Source: a virus. Taken from it: a stretch of 29,160 nucleotides of DNA. Below the pieces are notes generated by a model. It saw only the letters and a list, made by a program, of their open reading frames with translations. It had not been told where the DNA came from and ran no database searches. The position numbers were made by a program, and so were the translations under genes. Location: IMG/VR virus record IMGVR_UViG_3300046009_006561, positions 1-29,160 of that record, one strand, 5' to 3'. Positions within the stretch are counted from its first letter, which is position 1. Each line of letters starts with the position of its first letter. Shown here piece by piece: positions 22,522-28,647 of this stretch.

Positions 22522-22956
22522 TCAAAGGTTGAAGATAACCGCAGGTTGGCCCGAGCCTGTAAACGACAGTTTGCACGGGAAGCCACTCCATAGAAAACCT
22601 TCGCCGGAAACCGCAGCATCTTCGTTGTGGCCTTCGATTATCATGGCGACTCGTTCTTGGTGGATCGCAGCGTGTTCTTTTGCCAAGTATCCAAGCTGCC
22701 AAAAACGCTGCTCGAGAAGGTCTTCGAGGTTTCCACCGTTCGCGGGGAGCGTGGCCTCGAGTTCCTCTTTTGCGTCAGGCGGGAGCCCGGAAGCATCGAA
22801 CCAGACCGCGACAGCGTTGGGGTCATAAGGATTGGTCGGCTCTGGTCTAAGTTCGAGCGTGTAACCGGCGGGAAGAGATTGAATGATCGTCTTCGCCGGG
22901 GGGCGGAAATGCGCACCAACGAGAGGAACGACGAAGGTATTGGAGTTGGAAAGCAT
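22522..22956 (-). CDS. HIRAN-domain protein
   Basis: A 144-residue protein with HIRAN features: PLVGAHFRP (11-19), LELRPEPTNPYDPNAVAVW (34-52), then after an insertion QLGYLAKEHA (87-96). HIRAN domains (as in HLTF and Rad5) bind 3' single-strand DNA ends or damaged DNA. Here the domain is free-standing, with about 30 extra residues between strands and a C-terminal beta extension. It is encoded just upstream of the UvrD-like helicase and may help direct it to DNA ends. AAAGGTG precedes the ATG. Confidence 0.75.
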   Translation of the reverse strand: MLSNSNTFVVPLVGAHFRPPAKTIIQSLPAGYTLELRPEPTNPYDPNAVAVWFDASGLPPDAKEELEATLPANGGNLEDLLEQRFWQLGYLAKEHAAIHQERVAMIIEGHNEDAAVSGEGFLWSGFPCKLSFTGSGQPAVIFNL

Positions 22957-22992
22957 GAGGCACCTTTCGGGTTTGGGGTTTGAGGTTTGGGG

Positions 22993-23217
22993 TTAGTTTA
23001 GAGTTGTGCCTTGCGGCGCGGGGTTAAAGCCGTCGATCAGCATGTTCATCATGTCGATCTGATTTTCAGTCGATACGTTTGAAATGGAGCATATTTTGAG
23101 GCCGCCGGGCATGTCGAAACCTGCGACAACCATACAAGGATGATCCTGGAGAATTTCGCGAGCAGCGTCCATAGCGCGTTGCATAAGAGCGCGCTGCTCG
23201 TTGTCGTCATGCGTCAT
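22993..23217 (-). CDS. 74-residue protein of unknown function
   Basis: A helical start (DDNEQRALMQRAMDAARE) leads to PCMVVAGFDMPGG and a Met-rich helix near the end. I do not recognise it. The start at 23217 lies 11 bases inside the previous gene. No strong ribosome site is visible apart from an in-frame purine stretch, so coupling is likely. Confidence 0.5.
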   Translation of the reverse strand: MTHDDNEQRALMQRAMDAAREILQDHPCMVVAGFDMPGGLKICSISNVSTENQIDMMNMLIDGFNPAPQGTTLN

Positions 23218-23536
23218 ATTTCGCTCTTTCGGCTGGAGTCATGTTTGTGTAATCCGCTGCGATGTTGAAACCTTTTTGCATGAGGTCAAACTCTTTGTTC
23301 ATGGCTTCGCGCCATACGTCGAGAAGTTTTGCGGGAGGCACTTCGCCACATTCCAAACGTGCGGAGCAATAAAGCATGAGGAAAGCTGCGGACATGGATG
23401 ATGATGCGACGGCTGCGAGCATGGCGGGCTGTCGTCCGAATGTGTCGCAGATGCGGTTGATGGACTCGATAGTCCGGTCGTATGCGAGCTTTTGCACGTC
23501 GCGCTTTATGTGCTTTGGGATGTCGGGGTCAGTCAT
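23207..23536 (-). CDS. 109-residue helical protein, unknown
   Basis: A mostly helical protein: DPDIPKHIKRDVQKLAYD, an Ala/Ser/Met-rich hydrophobic stretch (MLAAVASSSMSAAFLMLY) and a charged end. One membrane-associated helix is possible. Its ATG lies 8 bases within the preceding gene (ATGACTGA), the same start arrangement as at 19036 and 19683. No domain recognised. Confidence 0.55.
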   Translation of the reverse strand: MTDPDIPKHIKRDVQKLAYDRTIESINRICDTFGRQPAMLAAVASSSMSAAFLMLYCSARLECGEVPPAKLLDVWREAMNKEFDLMQKGFNIAADYTNMTPAERAKYDA

Positions 23537-23744
23537 GTTTGCACTCTGTAAGTTTTTGTTCGATGAATTGAATGATCTCGTCGATTTCGACGGGGGTGAA
23601 TTTTGAGGCTTTGCCTTTGGCGTGTAGGTTTAGTTTGCGAGTCCAGTGGGCGAGGAGTTGGCGTAGGATCGGGGCGATGTGTTGCGGGGGATAGTGAGCG
23701 CACAAGGCGCTCACTTCTTTCAGTATGTCATCGACGCGACTCAC
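23529..23744 (-). CDS. 71-residue helical protein, unknown
   Basis: Starts at a GTG (23744) sharing GTGA with the stop of the preceding gene. The sequence VDDILKEVSALCAHYPPQH, then LLAHWTRKLN and EIDEIIQFIEQKL, is helical, with a cysteine near residue 15 and another near the end. No family recognised. Its strand and packing support it. Confidence 0.55.
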   Translation of the reverse strand: MSRVDDILKEVSALCAHYPPQHIAPILRQLLAHWTRKLNLHAKGKASKFTPVEIDEIIQFIEQKLTECKHD

Positions 23745-24016
23745 GCGACTTCCTCGGGGGCAGAAAGCAACGGGAGGTTGAGGGTTTTGGCGACGGTCTT
23801 GGAGTTCATCAGGGTGTCGAATTTCTCGAAAGCGAGGCGCAAGGCTTCGTCCCCGTCAGCAGCGTTGCAGCGCACTTTGATTTCCGTCCCGTCGTTGTCA
23901 ACGGTGATGCTGCATCCCCAGCGCTCAGACGTCTCGGTGTAGCGATAGTTGTTGCGAAGCAGCGCGACTTCAGCGTTGAAAGCGTTAAGTTTGGCGAAGA
24001 TCTGGGAAAGGGTCAT
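23741..24016 (-). CDS. 91-residue small protein, unknown
   Basis: The ATG at 24016 has AGGAG 8 bases upstream, which decides it over a longer frame. A helix (LSQIFAKLNAFNAEVALL) precedes strands with WGCSITVDNDGTEIKVRC and a second helix. This could be a small alpha/beta fold. It ends in a 4-base overlap with the next gene. Role unknown. Confidence 0.6.
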   Translation of the reverse strand: MTLSQIFAKLNAFNAEVALLRNNYRYTETSERWGCSITVDNDGTEIKVRCNAADGDEALRLAFEKFDTLMNSKTVAKTLNLPLLSAPEEVA

Positions 24017-24078
24017 TTGATTGCTCCTGAGTGATAGGTGTGAGGTGTTAGGCACATTGTGGATTGAGTAGCAGGTGG

Positions 24079-24095
24079 GTTTGACCCGTAGGGTC
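24079..24095 (-). other. Hairpin after the 24100 gene
   Basis: A perfect 7-bp inverted repeat (TTGACCC/GGGTCAA) around a 3-base spacer, a few bases beyond the stop at 24100-24102 and about 60 bases before the next start. It lacks a T-run. It may be a transcript-end structure or, being palindromic, a protein site. The half-site GGTTTGACCC recurs at 17309-17318. Confidence 0.45.
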
Positions 24096-24099
24096 AAGG

Positions 24100-24471
24100 T
24101 TAAAATTCAAAGTTCGGGTCGTTGAACAGTTCCTCCATGTCTTTCAGTTTTTCGGTGAGAGGTTTGCGGGCGAAGCGTTCGCGCTCGGCGCGTTCGCGGG
24201 CGCGTTCGGCTTTGGCCTCGGCGTTGGGGTCACGAGCCCAAGAATTGACGACATGCTGGATCGGCATGGTCGGGCCTGCTATGCGGTGCGGCTGGGTTGC
24301 CCCGGCCATCTCGCGTTCACGCAGGACTCGCATGAGCGCTGCCATGCCTCCGGGTGTGGCGGGGAAGGAAAGCTCTTGCGTGTAGCCTTTTGTGGCGCGG
24401 AGTTGGAGATAGATAAAATCGCCTTCTGAGTAGATGGCGGTGGCAGCGTGGAACGGGGCGACTCTTGACAT
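24100..24471 (-). CDS. 123-residue protein with basic helix and acidic tail
   Basis: The N-terminal part has strands (YSEGDFIYLQLRA, then QELSFPATPGGMAALMRVL). After PTMPIQHVVNSWA comes a long charged helix (AKAERARERAERERFA). The end is KLKDMEELFNDPNFEF, an acidic, Phe-terminated tail comparable with the others in the window. No family recognised. GGAG lies 9 bases before the ATG at 24471. The gene is preceded by a promoter-like region. Confidence 0.6.
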   Translation of the reverse strand: MSRVAPFHAATAIYSEGDFIYLQLRATKGYTQELSFPATPGGMAALMRVLREREMAGATQPHRIAGPTMPIQHVVNSWARDPNAEAKAERARERAERERFARKPLTEKLKDMEELFNDPNFEF

Positions 24472-24516
24472 GGCAGGCTCCGAGGTATGAGGTAACGTAA
24501 AGACAAAAGGGGACAA

Positions 24517-24569
24517 CTCACATATTATAGTCGCACAACGGGCGGCAAAATGCAACAATATAATGTGAG
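24517..24569 (-). promoter_or_regulatory. Promoter-like region with paired CTCACAT/TATAAT arms
   Basis: On the minus strand a perfect TATAAT (24529-24524) lies about 50 bases before the 24471 start, a good position for a -10. The -35 is poor (TTGCAT at a 20-base spacing). The left arm (24517-24529) and right arm (24559-24569) are inverted copies apart from an extra AT, so each strand has a TATAAT. The arms could be operator half-sites. This is inferred. Confidence 0.35.
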
Positions 24570-24582
24570 GCTGGCTTTTTGT

Positions 24583-24765
24583 TTAACGCAGTTTGAAAAG
24601 TTCTGCGAGCAGACCATTGGGACAGTGCAATCGTCGCTGTTCTGGTGTCCATTCAAAAAAGTAAATAGACAAAAACGAGCCATATAAAATAACGTAGAAA
24701 AATGCTGCGGCGATAGACCAGAGGAAAGCACACAGCATGAACGAGATGATTATTGGCACGATCAT
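24583..24765 (-). CDS. 60-residue membrane protein
   Basis: The hydrophobic start (MIVPIIISFMLCAFLWSIAA, then FFYVILYGSFLSIYFF) allows two transmembrane segments. A polar end (EWTPEQRRLHCPNGL) follows. AAAGGA is about 9 bases before the ATG. A role at the inner membrane, such as superinfection interference or lysis help, is possible but not shown. Confidence 0.6.
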   Translation of the reverse strand: MIVPIIISFMLCAFLWSIAAAFFYVILYGSFLSIYFFEWTPEQRRLHCPNGLLAELFKLR

Positions 24766-24766
24766 A

Positions 24767-24964
24767 TCAGTAGTCCTTTTCTTCGAGCGGACGGAGGTGG
24801 AGTTCCACTTTGCCGGGAGTGAGGCAGATGATCTGCGCCCAGAAGTTTTGGGGTTTATATGCGCGGATCAAGTCGAACGCCTCGTCCATGTCCGCGCAGT
24901 TGAATGTCAGAGTTGAACGCTTCGCGTCTGGGCCTGGGGGTGCGGAGATGCAGTCATCGGTCAC
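24767..24964 (-). CDS. 65-residue protein of unknown function
   Basis: The start is taken as GTG at 24964, with GAGGA about 9 bases upstream. The ATGs further upstream lie deep inside the preceding gene. RSTLTFNCADMDEAFDLIRA and FWAQIICLTPGKVELHL suggest a strand-helix-strand fold. It overlaps the preceding gene by 11 bases. No family recognised. Confidence 0.5.
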   Translation of the reverse strand: MTDDCISAPPGPDAKRSTLTFNCADMDEAFDLIRAYKPQNFWAQIICLTPGKVELHLRPLEEKDY

Positions 24965-25277
24965 GGTAGTAATCCTCGTCTGGATAAGTGTCCTCATCTT
25001 CGCCCCACTCGTTGATGTAATCAAGGATCGCGTCGTCAACTGCGCGATGGGTTGCAAGGAGTTCGAGCAGCGCGCCAGTCGCTTTGAAGAACGGGGCGTC
25101 CGGTTTGTCTGGGTCGTCGAGTTTGAGATGGATCGAGTTGACTTCCCACTCCGGGTCGTCTCCCTCGTAGCAATCCTCCGGCGGCCCGTAAAGCTGCGGC
25201 TTCGTGCCGGGATGGGTTAAAGTCCAGTCGATGTCGAGGATGAAGTCGTGGCCCATGAAATAAAGTCCGGTCTGCAT
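24954..25277 (-). CDS. 107-residue acidic conserved phage protein
   Basis: GHDFILDIDWTLTHPG, then WEVNSIHLKLDD, is the pattern of small acidic phage proteins that I know only as hypothetical. The C-terminal third (DAILDYINEWGEDEDTYPD) is very acidic. The AGGAG site, 8 bases before the ATG, is good. The acidic surface could mimic DNA, but this is only a thought from composition. Confidence 0.6.
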   Translation of the reverse strand: MQTGLYFMGHDFILDIDWTLTHPGTKPQLYGPPEDCYEGDDPEWEVNSIHLKLDDPDKPDAPFFKATGALLELLATHRAVDDAILDYINEWGEDEDTYPDEDYYRDR

Positions 25278-25311
25278 GATTTTAGCTCCTGTTGGGTAAT
25301 GGGTGATAGGT

Positions 25312-25329
25312 GGTCGCGGTTACGCGACC
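25312..25329 (-). other. Hairpin with stop codon in the loop
   Basis: A perfect 7-bp stem (GGTCGCG/CGCGACC). The loop on the minus strand is TAAC, whose TAA is the stop codon of the gene at 25320. The same layout recurs at 27539-27556. No T-run follows. Confidence 0.55.
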
Positions 25330-25739
25330 GGCCAGACGTAGGGAAGATCGGGGCTTTCGATCCATCCAAACTGGCGATAGTGTTCGGGTAATTTGCGAAG
25401 CAAATTAGAGCGGTGGGAGGCGTGGAAGTCGGCGTTGCCGAGCCATTTCGGAGGTGAAACGGCTTCGCAATCGGATGGCATGTGCGCGGCGATTTTGGCA
25501 GCGCATGTGTCGTTGAACCCCCGACGTTTCCACTCCTCACAGATTGCAAGGCCGTAGAGGACAAGGTGGGGAATGTGGCCGCGCCACATTTTGACTGCGG
25601 GATGGTTGGCCCACCCATAATTCGGGACAGTCAAAGCCTTCAAGATTTGTAAGGTTTCAACTCTTTGTTTTCCTAAACGCCTATTGTCTAAACAACGGGC
25701 GCTCATAGGGAAATCTGCGTAAGGTAAGAAAGTCTGAAT
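25320..25739 (-). CDS. MSMEG_6728 / pyrimidine-dimer-glycosylase-like protein starting at ATT
   Basis: A 139-residue protein with QTFLPYADF, SARCLDNRRLGKQRVETLQIL, GWANHPAVKMWRGH and a C-terminal WIESPDLPYVWP. This is the N-terminal-heavy pattern of the MSMEG_6728 family, related to T4 pyrimidine-dimer glycosylase (PF03013). A DNA-repair role is possible, but catalytic residues are unproved. The conserved front needs a start before Met12. The only codons between the upstream in-frame TAA and that front are CAG, GAG, GCT, GCC and ATT, and AGGAGG ends 6 bases before ATT. I therefore set ATT at 25739 as the start. The ATG at 25706 has no ribosome site. Confidence 0.65.
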   Translation of the reverse strand: MQTFLPYADFPMSARCLDNRRLGKQRVETLQILKALTVPNYGWANHPAVKMWRGHIPHLVLYGLAICEEWKRRGFNDTCAAKIAAHMPSDCEAVSPPKWLGNADFHASHRSNLLRKLPEHYRQFGWIESPDLPYVWPVA

Positions 25740-25751
25740 GGCAGCCTCCTG

Positions 25752-26246
25752 TTAGGTTCGAGCAAATTCGCCAAAGTAATCTTCCGCAGCTTTTGCATAA
25801 GCAGCAGCAGCTTCTTTGGCAGTGTTGTATCGTCCAAGGTTTTTGGTTTTCCCTTGGCGGCGAATATATGCAACAAATTTCATACGAGCTTTGTCAAAGC
25901 AAACTCCTTTAATTTTGGACTCGCTGTTATTGGCAGCAATTCGGTTGCCTTGGTTTTGAGAAAGTGTAGCCTCGCGGAGGTTGGAGATTGCGTTGTTGGT
26001 TATATTTCGGTCGATGTGGTCGATGACTCCGACAGGCCATTGGCGGTTCATGTAAAACCAAGCGAGTCTTGCGACTCTATATTCGTTTCCAGAAATTGCG
26101 ATGCGGAGATAACCGTTTTTATCCGGGCGACCTGCAGGTGTTCCGGCACAAGCATTTCTGCCTCGGTTCACTCGCCAAGTGAAAATGCCGGTGAGCGGAC
26201 TGTAGTGGAGCATATTTTGCAGCTCTTCGTGGGTTAAGCGGGCCAT
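25752..26246 (-). CDS. HNH endonuclease with C-terminal AP2-like domain
   Basis: A 164-residue protein. The N-terminal MARLTHEELQNMLHYSPLTG, then GYLRIAISG, leads to the HNH core VIDHIDRNITNNAISNLRE (His77, Asn84, Asn89). GVCFDKARMKFVAYIRRQGK and LGRYNTAKEAAAAYAKAAEDYFG form an AP2-like DNA-binding end. This is a typical phage homing endonuclease. The AGGAG before its ATG is coded by the preceding gene's last Gly-Asp. The repair gene right after it starts at ATT, so insertion of this gene may have removed the old start. Confidence 0.85.
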   Translation of the reverse strand: MARLTHEELQNMLHYSPLTGIFTWRVNRGRNACAGTPAGRPDKNGYLRIAISGNEYRVARLAWFYMNRQWPVGVIDHIDRNITNNAISNLREATLSQNQGNRIAANNSESKIKGVCFDKARMKFVAYIRRQGKTKNLGRYNTAKEAAAAYAKAAEDYFGEFART

Positions 26247-26247
26247 G

Positions 26248-26442
26248 TCAGTCTCCTGAATAAGAGTTGCGAAGCAGCCACTGGCGTTCGGCCTCGTTGT
26301 CGAGACATTCTTGCAGATCAGAAATGAATTGCTCCAAGTCGAGCCTCTCGTCTTTTGTGATTTTGAAATTGGGGTTTTGCAGGTTGGCGACGAGAACGCG
26401 AATGGCTGTTTGCGCGCCGTCTGGGTAAAGTTCTGCGATCAT
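26248..26442 (-). CDS. 64-residue small protein, unknown
   Basis: A helical protein (DGAQTAIRVLVANLQN and DERLDLEQFISDLQECL) ending RNSYSGD. It overlaps the gene before by ATGA. The GGAGAC of its last codons provides the ribosome site of the HNH gene, and its TGA precedes that ATG by one base. No family recognised. Confidence 0.6.
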   Translation of the reverse strand: MIAELYPDGAQTAIRVLVANLQNPNFKITKDERLDLEQFISDLQECLDNEAERQWLLRNSYSGD

Positions 26443-26714
26443 TCTTCATCTCCGTCAGTTGTTGGGAAGGTTGAGTCGTTGAGTAGGTGCGTGGCGATCT
26501 CGCGGAAGTTTACGTCTGCGATGAAGGCGCGAGCGTAGCCAAGAGCAAGGTCACGAGACTGTTCGCATATAACCTCCTCGACATATTCTCTGCAAAATTC
26601 GATTGCGTCAGTGAGATCTGGCTTTTCTTCAAAAGAATCTGCGAGGTCGATGTCGCCCAGCATTTCGAGGTTCACGCGCCACGTGGCGTAGTTCGTCCAG
26701 CCGTTAAATGACAT
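26439..26714 (-). CDS. DUF7249-like NGWTNYxTW protein
   Basis: It starts MSFNGWTNYATWRVNLEML, the mark of the NGWTNxxTW phage family (DUF7249). A long helix (DAIEFCREYVEEVICEQ) and a second helix follow. The family is frequent among phage early genes, with no known role. AAAGGAG lies 7 bases before the ATG. Its end (DGDEE) holds the ribosome site for the next gene. Confidence 0.8.
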   Translation of the reverse strand: MSFNGWTNYATWRVNLEMLGDIDLADSFEEKPDLTDAIEFCREYVEEVICEQSRDLALGYARAFIADVNFREIATHLLNDSTFPTTDGDEE

Positions 26715-26994
26715 AGTTCGCTCCTTTCAGAATGTCTCTAAGTTCCTGCTTGATGCGCCTTGCGTGTTCTCCGCGCCATGTGGCAGCGTTTGCAAGGAAA
26801 TACGCCACAACGCTGACGCCAGAATCGAGGCCGTAAGGCTCCGAGACTTGGTTAAGATGTCGGAGCGCGAAGATGTAGGGGACTGCGCCGAAGTAGGGTT
26901 TGGGCCAGTTGGCACGAATGTCCGCAGCTATCACATACAAAGGTCTGTGATGCGTGTCGGCTGGAGCGCCTTCGGCGGGAGATGTCTGGGTCAT
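26704..26994 (-). CDS. 96-residue conserved phage protein
   Basis: RPLYVIAADIRANWPKPYFG, AVPYIFALRHLNQVSE, SVVAYFLANAATWRGE, then ARRIKQEL is a pattern I recall from small phage hypotheticals in which a Tyr/Phe-rich helix pair surrounds KPYFGAVPY. No function is known. The ATG is one base after the previous stop. The site is weak (GGACG), so coupling is likely. Confidence 0.65.
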   Translation of the reverse strand: MTQTSPAEGAPADTHHRPLYVIAADIRANWPKPYFGAVPYIFALRHLNQVSEPYGLDSGVSVVAYFLANAATWRGEHARRIKQELRDILKGANYVI

Positions 26995-26995
26995 G

Positions 26996-27286
26996 TCATT
27001 CGTCCGAGGTGATGGGCAGGGCGGACTGCATGGTGGCGATCCAGATAGTGAGGTCGTCGATTGCCATTGCAGCTTGGGTTCGTTTGTATTTGGTGTTTGT
27101 GATCTCGCCCGCAGCGCGCAGCATGTTGGTGATGCCCATGCCGCGAGTTGGGATGATCTGGCCGTTGGTTTTGAAGTAGAGTTGCAGGGCGGAGCGCAGA
27201 GAGCGGGCGCGGAAGTAGGCTACTGCGTCGGGGCCGGAATAGCTGACTGCGCCAGATTTGCCGATGTGAATTGATGACTCTGACAT
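26996..27286 (-). CDS. 96-residue conserved phage protein
   Basis: It starts MSESSIHIGKSGAVSYSG and continues with AYFRARSLRSALQLYFKTNG, RGMGITNMLRAAGEITN and YKRTQAAMAIDDLTIWI. The sequence looks like a compact helical fold known from phage hypotheticals. The ATG at 27286 is used because the longer frame overlaps the upstream gene and has no site. AGG stands about 8 bases upstream. Confidence 0.65.
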   Translation of the reverse strand: MSESSIHIGKSGAVSYSGPDAVAYFRARSLRSALQLYFKTNGQIIPTRGMGITNMLRAAGEITNTKYKRTQAAMAIDDLTIWIATMQSALPITSDE

Positions 27287-27297
27287 GGGACTGCCTA

Positions 27298-27513
27298 TTA
27301 GTTGGAAATGGTCTGGATGACGTAACGCTTGTCGTCGCGGACGAGCCACTTGGTGCCGCGCCAGACGTTGATGGCTTGGGCAACTGCCCATTTGTCCGTC
27401 TGAAAGCGAAAACGCTTTCCAGCGCGGGTTTTGCCTGTCACTAAATAGAAATCGCCGGGGGTGGGAGTCCAGACAACTGCGCCGTTGGGGGAGCGGGTGA
27501 GAGGGGATTGCAT
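27298..27513 (-). CDS. 71-residue beta-rich protein
   Basis: Strands with AVVWTPTPGDFYLVTG, KRFRFQTDKWAVAQAIN and KWLVRDDKRYVIQTIS suggest a small beta-barrel or barrel-like sheet. The basic surface could bind nucleic acid, which is inferred. GGAG is about 9 bases before the ATG. Confidence 0.6.
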   Translation of the reverse strand: MQSPLTRSPNGAVVWTPTPGDFYLVTGKTRAGKRFRFQTDKWAVAQAINVWRGTKWLVRDDKRYVIQTISN

Positions 27514-27538
27514 GGTTTTGGCTCCGTTGGTGAAAGGG

Positions 27539-27556
27539 GACGCTCGTTAGAGCGTC
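27539..27556 (-). other. Second hairpin with stop codon in a TAAC loop
   Basis: A perfect 7-bp stem (GACGCTC/GAGCGTC). The loop on the minus strand is TAAC, whose TAA is the stop of the gene at 27547. The stem sequence differs from that at 25312 while the layout is the same. No T-run follows. Confidence 0.55.
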
Positions 27557-27783
27557 GGGGTGATGAAAATGCAGATGGGATTGTTGATTAAATCCAGACG
27601 TAAAAGGTCGCCCCAGTCTGTTGTGCGGTGACGGCAGGGAGAAAGGCCCAGAGCCTTTTTGGCGCGGCGGATTAGGGTTTGGCTTGTGGCGTCAGCGGGC
27701 GCGTCGATTTCGACTCGATGCACCCAGCAGTAGTTGGCTTCGCCTCCGAAAGTATCGGTCATTTCGACTGAATAACGGCACAT
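27547..27783 (-). CDS. 78-residue conserved phage protein
   Basis: MCRYSVEMTDTFGGEANYCW, HRVEIDAPADATSQTL, then ALGLSPCRHRTTDWGDLLRL is a pattern I know from phage hypotheticals (VEMTDTFGGEANYxWV). A GGAG stands about 10 bases before the ATG at 27783. The longer frame upstream is a shadow of the next gene. Function not known. Confidence 0.65.
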   Translation of the reverse strand: MCRYSVEMTDTFGGEANYCWVHRVEIDAPADATSQTLIRRAKKALGLSPCRHRTTDWGDLLRLDLINNPICIFITPTL

Positions 27784-27820
27784 GGTAGGGCTCCAGGTTT
27801 GGGGGTGCAGAGGTGCAGAA

Positions 27821-28051
27821 TTAGAGTGTGGGGAAAGCGCCGGAAAGCTGCGTCCAGAAGCAGGACAGCATAACGTCGTGTGAATAGCCTGCGTCCTCGA
27901 ACAGGCGGATCTCCTTGTCGAGATCGAGTGCATCGTCACCCTGGATGAAAAGGTCGGAGCGAGAGATGCGATTGTAAAGAGTGTAAGCTGATCCATTGCC
28001 GTGGGAGTAGAGGTGGAAATGGTCTGTGGTGATGGAGAGGCTGGTTTGCAT
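27821..28051 (-). CDS. 76-residue small protein, unknown
   Basis: MQTSLSITTDHFHLYSHG has a His-rich strand. YTLYNRISRSDLFIQGDD and DLDKEIRLFEDAGYSHD follow. No family recognised. The AAGGAG site 8 bases before the ATG is good and follows the stop of the previous gene. Confidence 0.6.
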   Translation of the reverse strand: MQTSLSITTDHFHLYSHGNGSAYTLYNRISRSDLFIQGDDALDLDKEIRLFEDAGYSHDVMLSCFWTQLSGAFPTL

Positions 28052-28071
28052 GAGAAGGCTCCTTGCAGATG

Positions 28072-28395
28072 TTAGAAAAGGTCTGAGAGGTCGTCTGTGG
28101 AAAGGGTTTCGACGATTTTATTGCGTTTTATCTGGATGCGTTTGGCAGCGTCGATCACGGCTGGATGATCGTCACCCCAGACGGCGCGGAGGCCTGCGAG
28201 GTTCCGGCGCTCGGTGTCGGCCATTTGGCTGGCCGTTATCGGGTCGAATGTTCCGGGCCAGACGTTGGTGGGAAGTTGCTGCATCCACGCTTTAACGTGA
28301 GCAGGTTGTGCGTCGTAAAAGTCCCATTTGCGATGGGGCTGACGCATACGCTGGAAGTATTTATTGCGGGAGTTGTTTGTGGCTGCTGTGGGCAT
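28072..28395 (-). CDS. 107-residue protein ending TDDLSDLF
   Basis: A basic start (NNSRNKYFQRMRQPHRKWDF) leads to PAHVKAWMQQLPTNVWPG, a helical central part and VIDAAKRIQIKRNKI, ending ETLSTDDLSDLF. The tail is close to the DLLSDLF end of the gene at 16762, although the rest is unrelated. The next ribosome site lies after the stop, so this tail is not forced by DNA-level needs. AGGA is about 9 bases before the ATG. Confidence 0.65.
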   Translation of the reverse strand: MPTAATNNSRNKYFQRMRQPHRKWDFYDAQPAHVKAWMQQLPTNVWPGTFDPITASQMADTERRNLAGLRAVWGDDHPAVIDAAKRIQIKRNKIVETLSTDDLSDLF

Positions 28396-28434
28396 TGTGA
28401 GAGTCCTAAACGCTGGGCGTTGTGCGGGGTCACT

Positions 28435-28468
28435 GGATGACGGGCGAAAAACAAATCACCCGTCATCC
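28435..28468 (-). other. Perfect 10-bp inverted repeat in the leader of the 28395 gene
   Basis: GGATGACGGG pairs with CCCGTCATCC around a 14-base loop, extended by GA/TC after one mismatch. It is followed by TTTTGTTG on the plus strand but by no T-run on the minus strand. It sits between the end of the 28495 gene and the 28395 start. It may be an attenuator-like hairpin, a protein site or a plus-strand terminator. Confidence 0.45.
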
Positions 28469-28494
28469 TTTTGTTGCATATAATGGGCCTAAGG

Positions 28495-28647
28495 TCAATC
28501 CAAAAAACGTCGAGCGGTTGAAGGATCGGCGGCGATTAAAAGCTCCAAAAAGTCAGCGTATCGGTGCTGGTTTGCTTCTCGCATCAGTTTAATAGCGAGT
28601 CTCAAAACGGCGCGGAGATGGATGATTGTATCGTCTTTGGCTGACAT
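28495..28647 (-). CDS. 50-residue helical protein
   Basis: MSAKDDTIIHLRAVLRLAIK, then QHRYADFLELLIAADPSTAR, form two amphipathic helices. It was found by reading, since the gene is short. The ATG shares its A with the upstream TAA (TAATG), and AAGGAG is coded by that gene's end (EGVF). These signs support it despite the lack of a family. Confidence 0.65.
   Translation of the reverse strand: MSAKDDTIIHLRAVLRLAIKLMREANQHRYADFLELLIAADPSTARRFLD

Noticed and set aside
28471-28490. TATAAT on the plus strand near 28480 as a promoter
   Set aside because: No -35 at a useful distance and no plus-strand gene follows.
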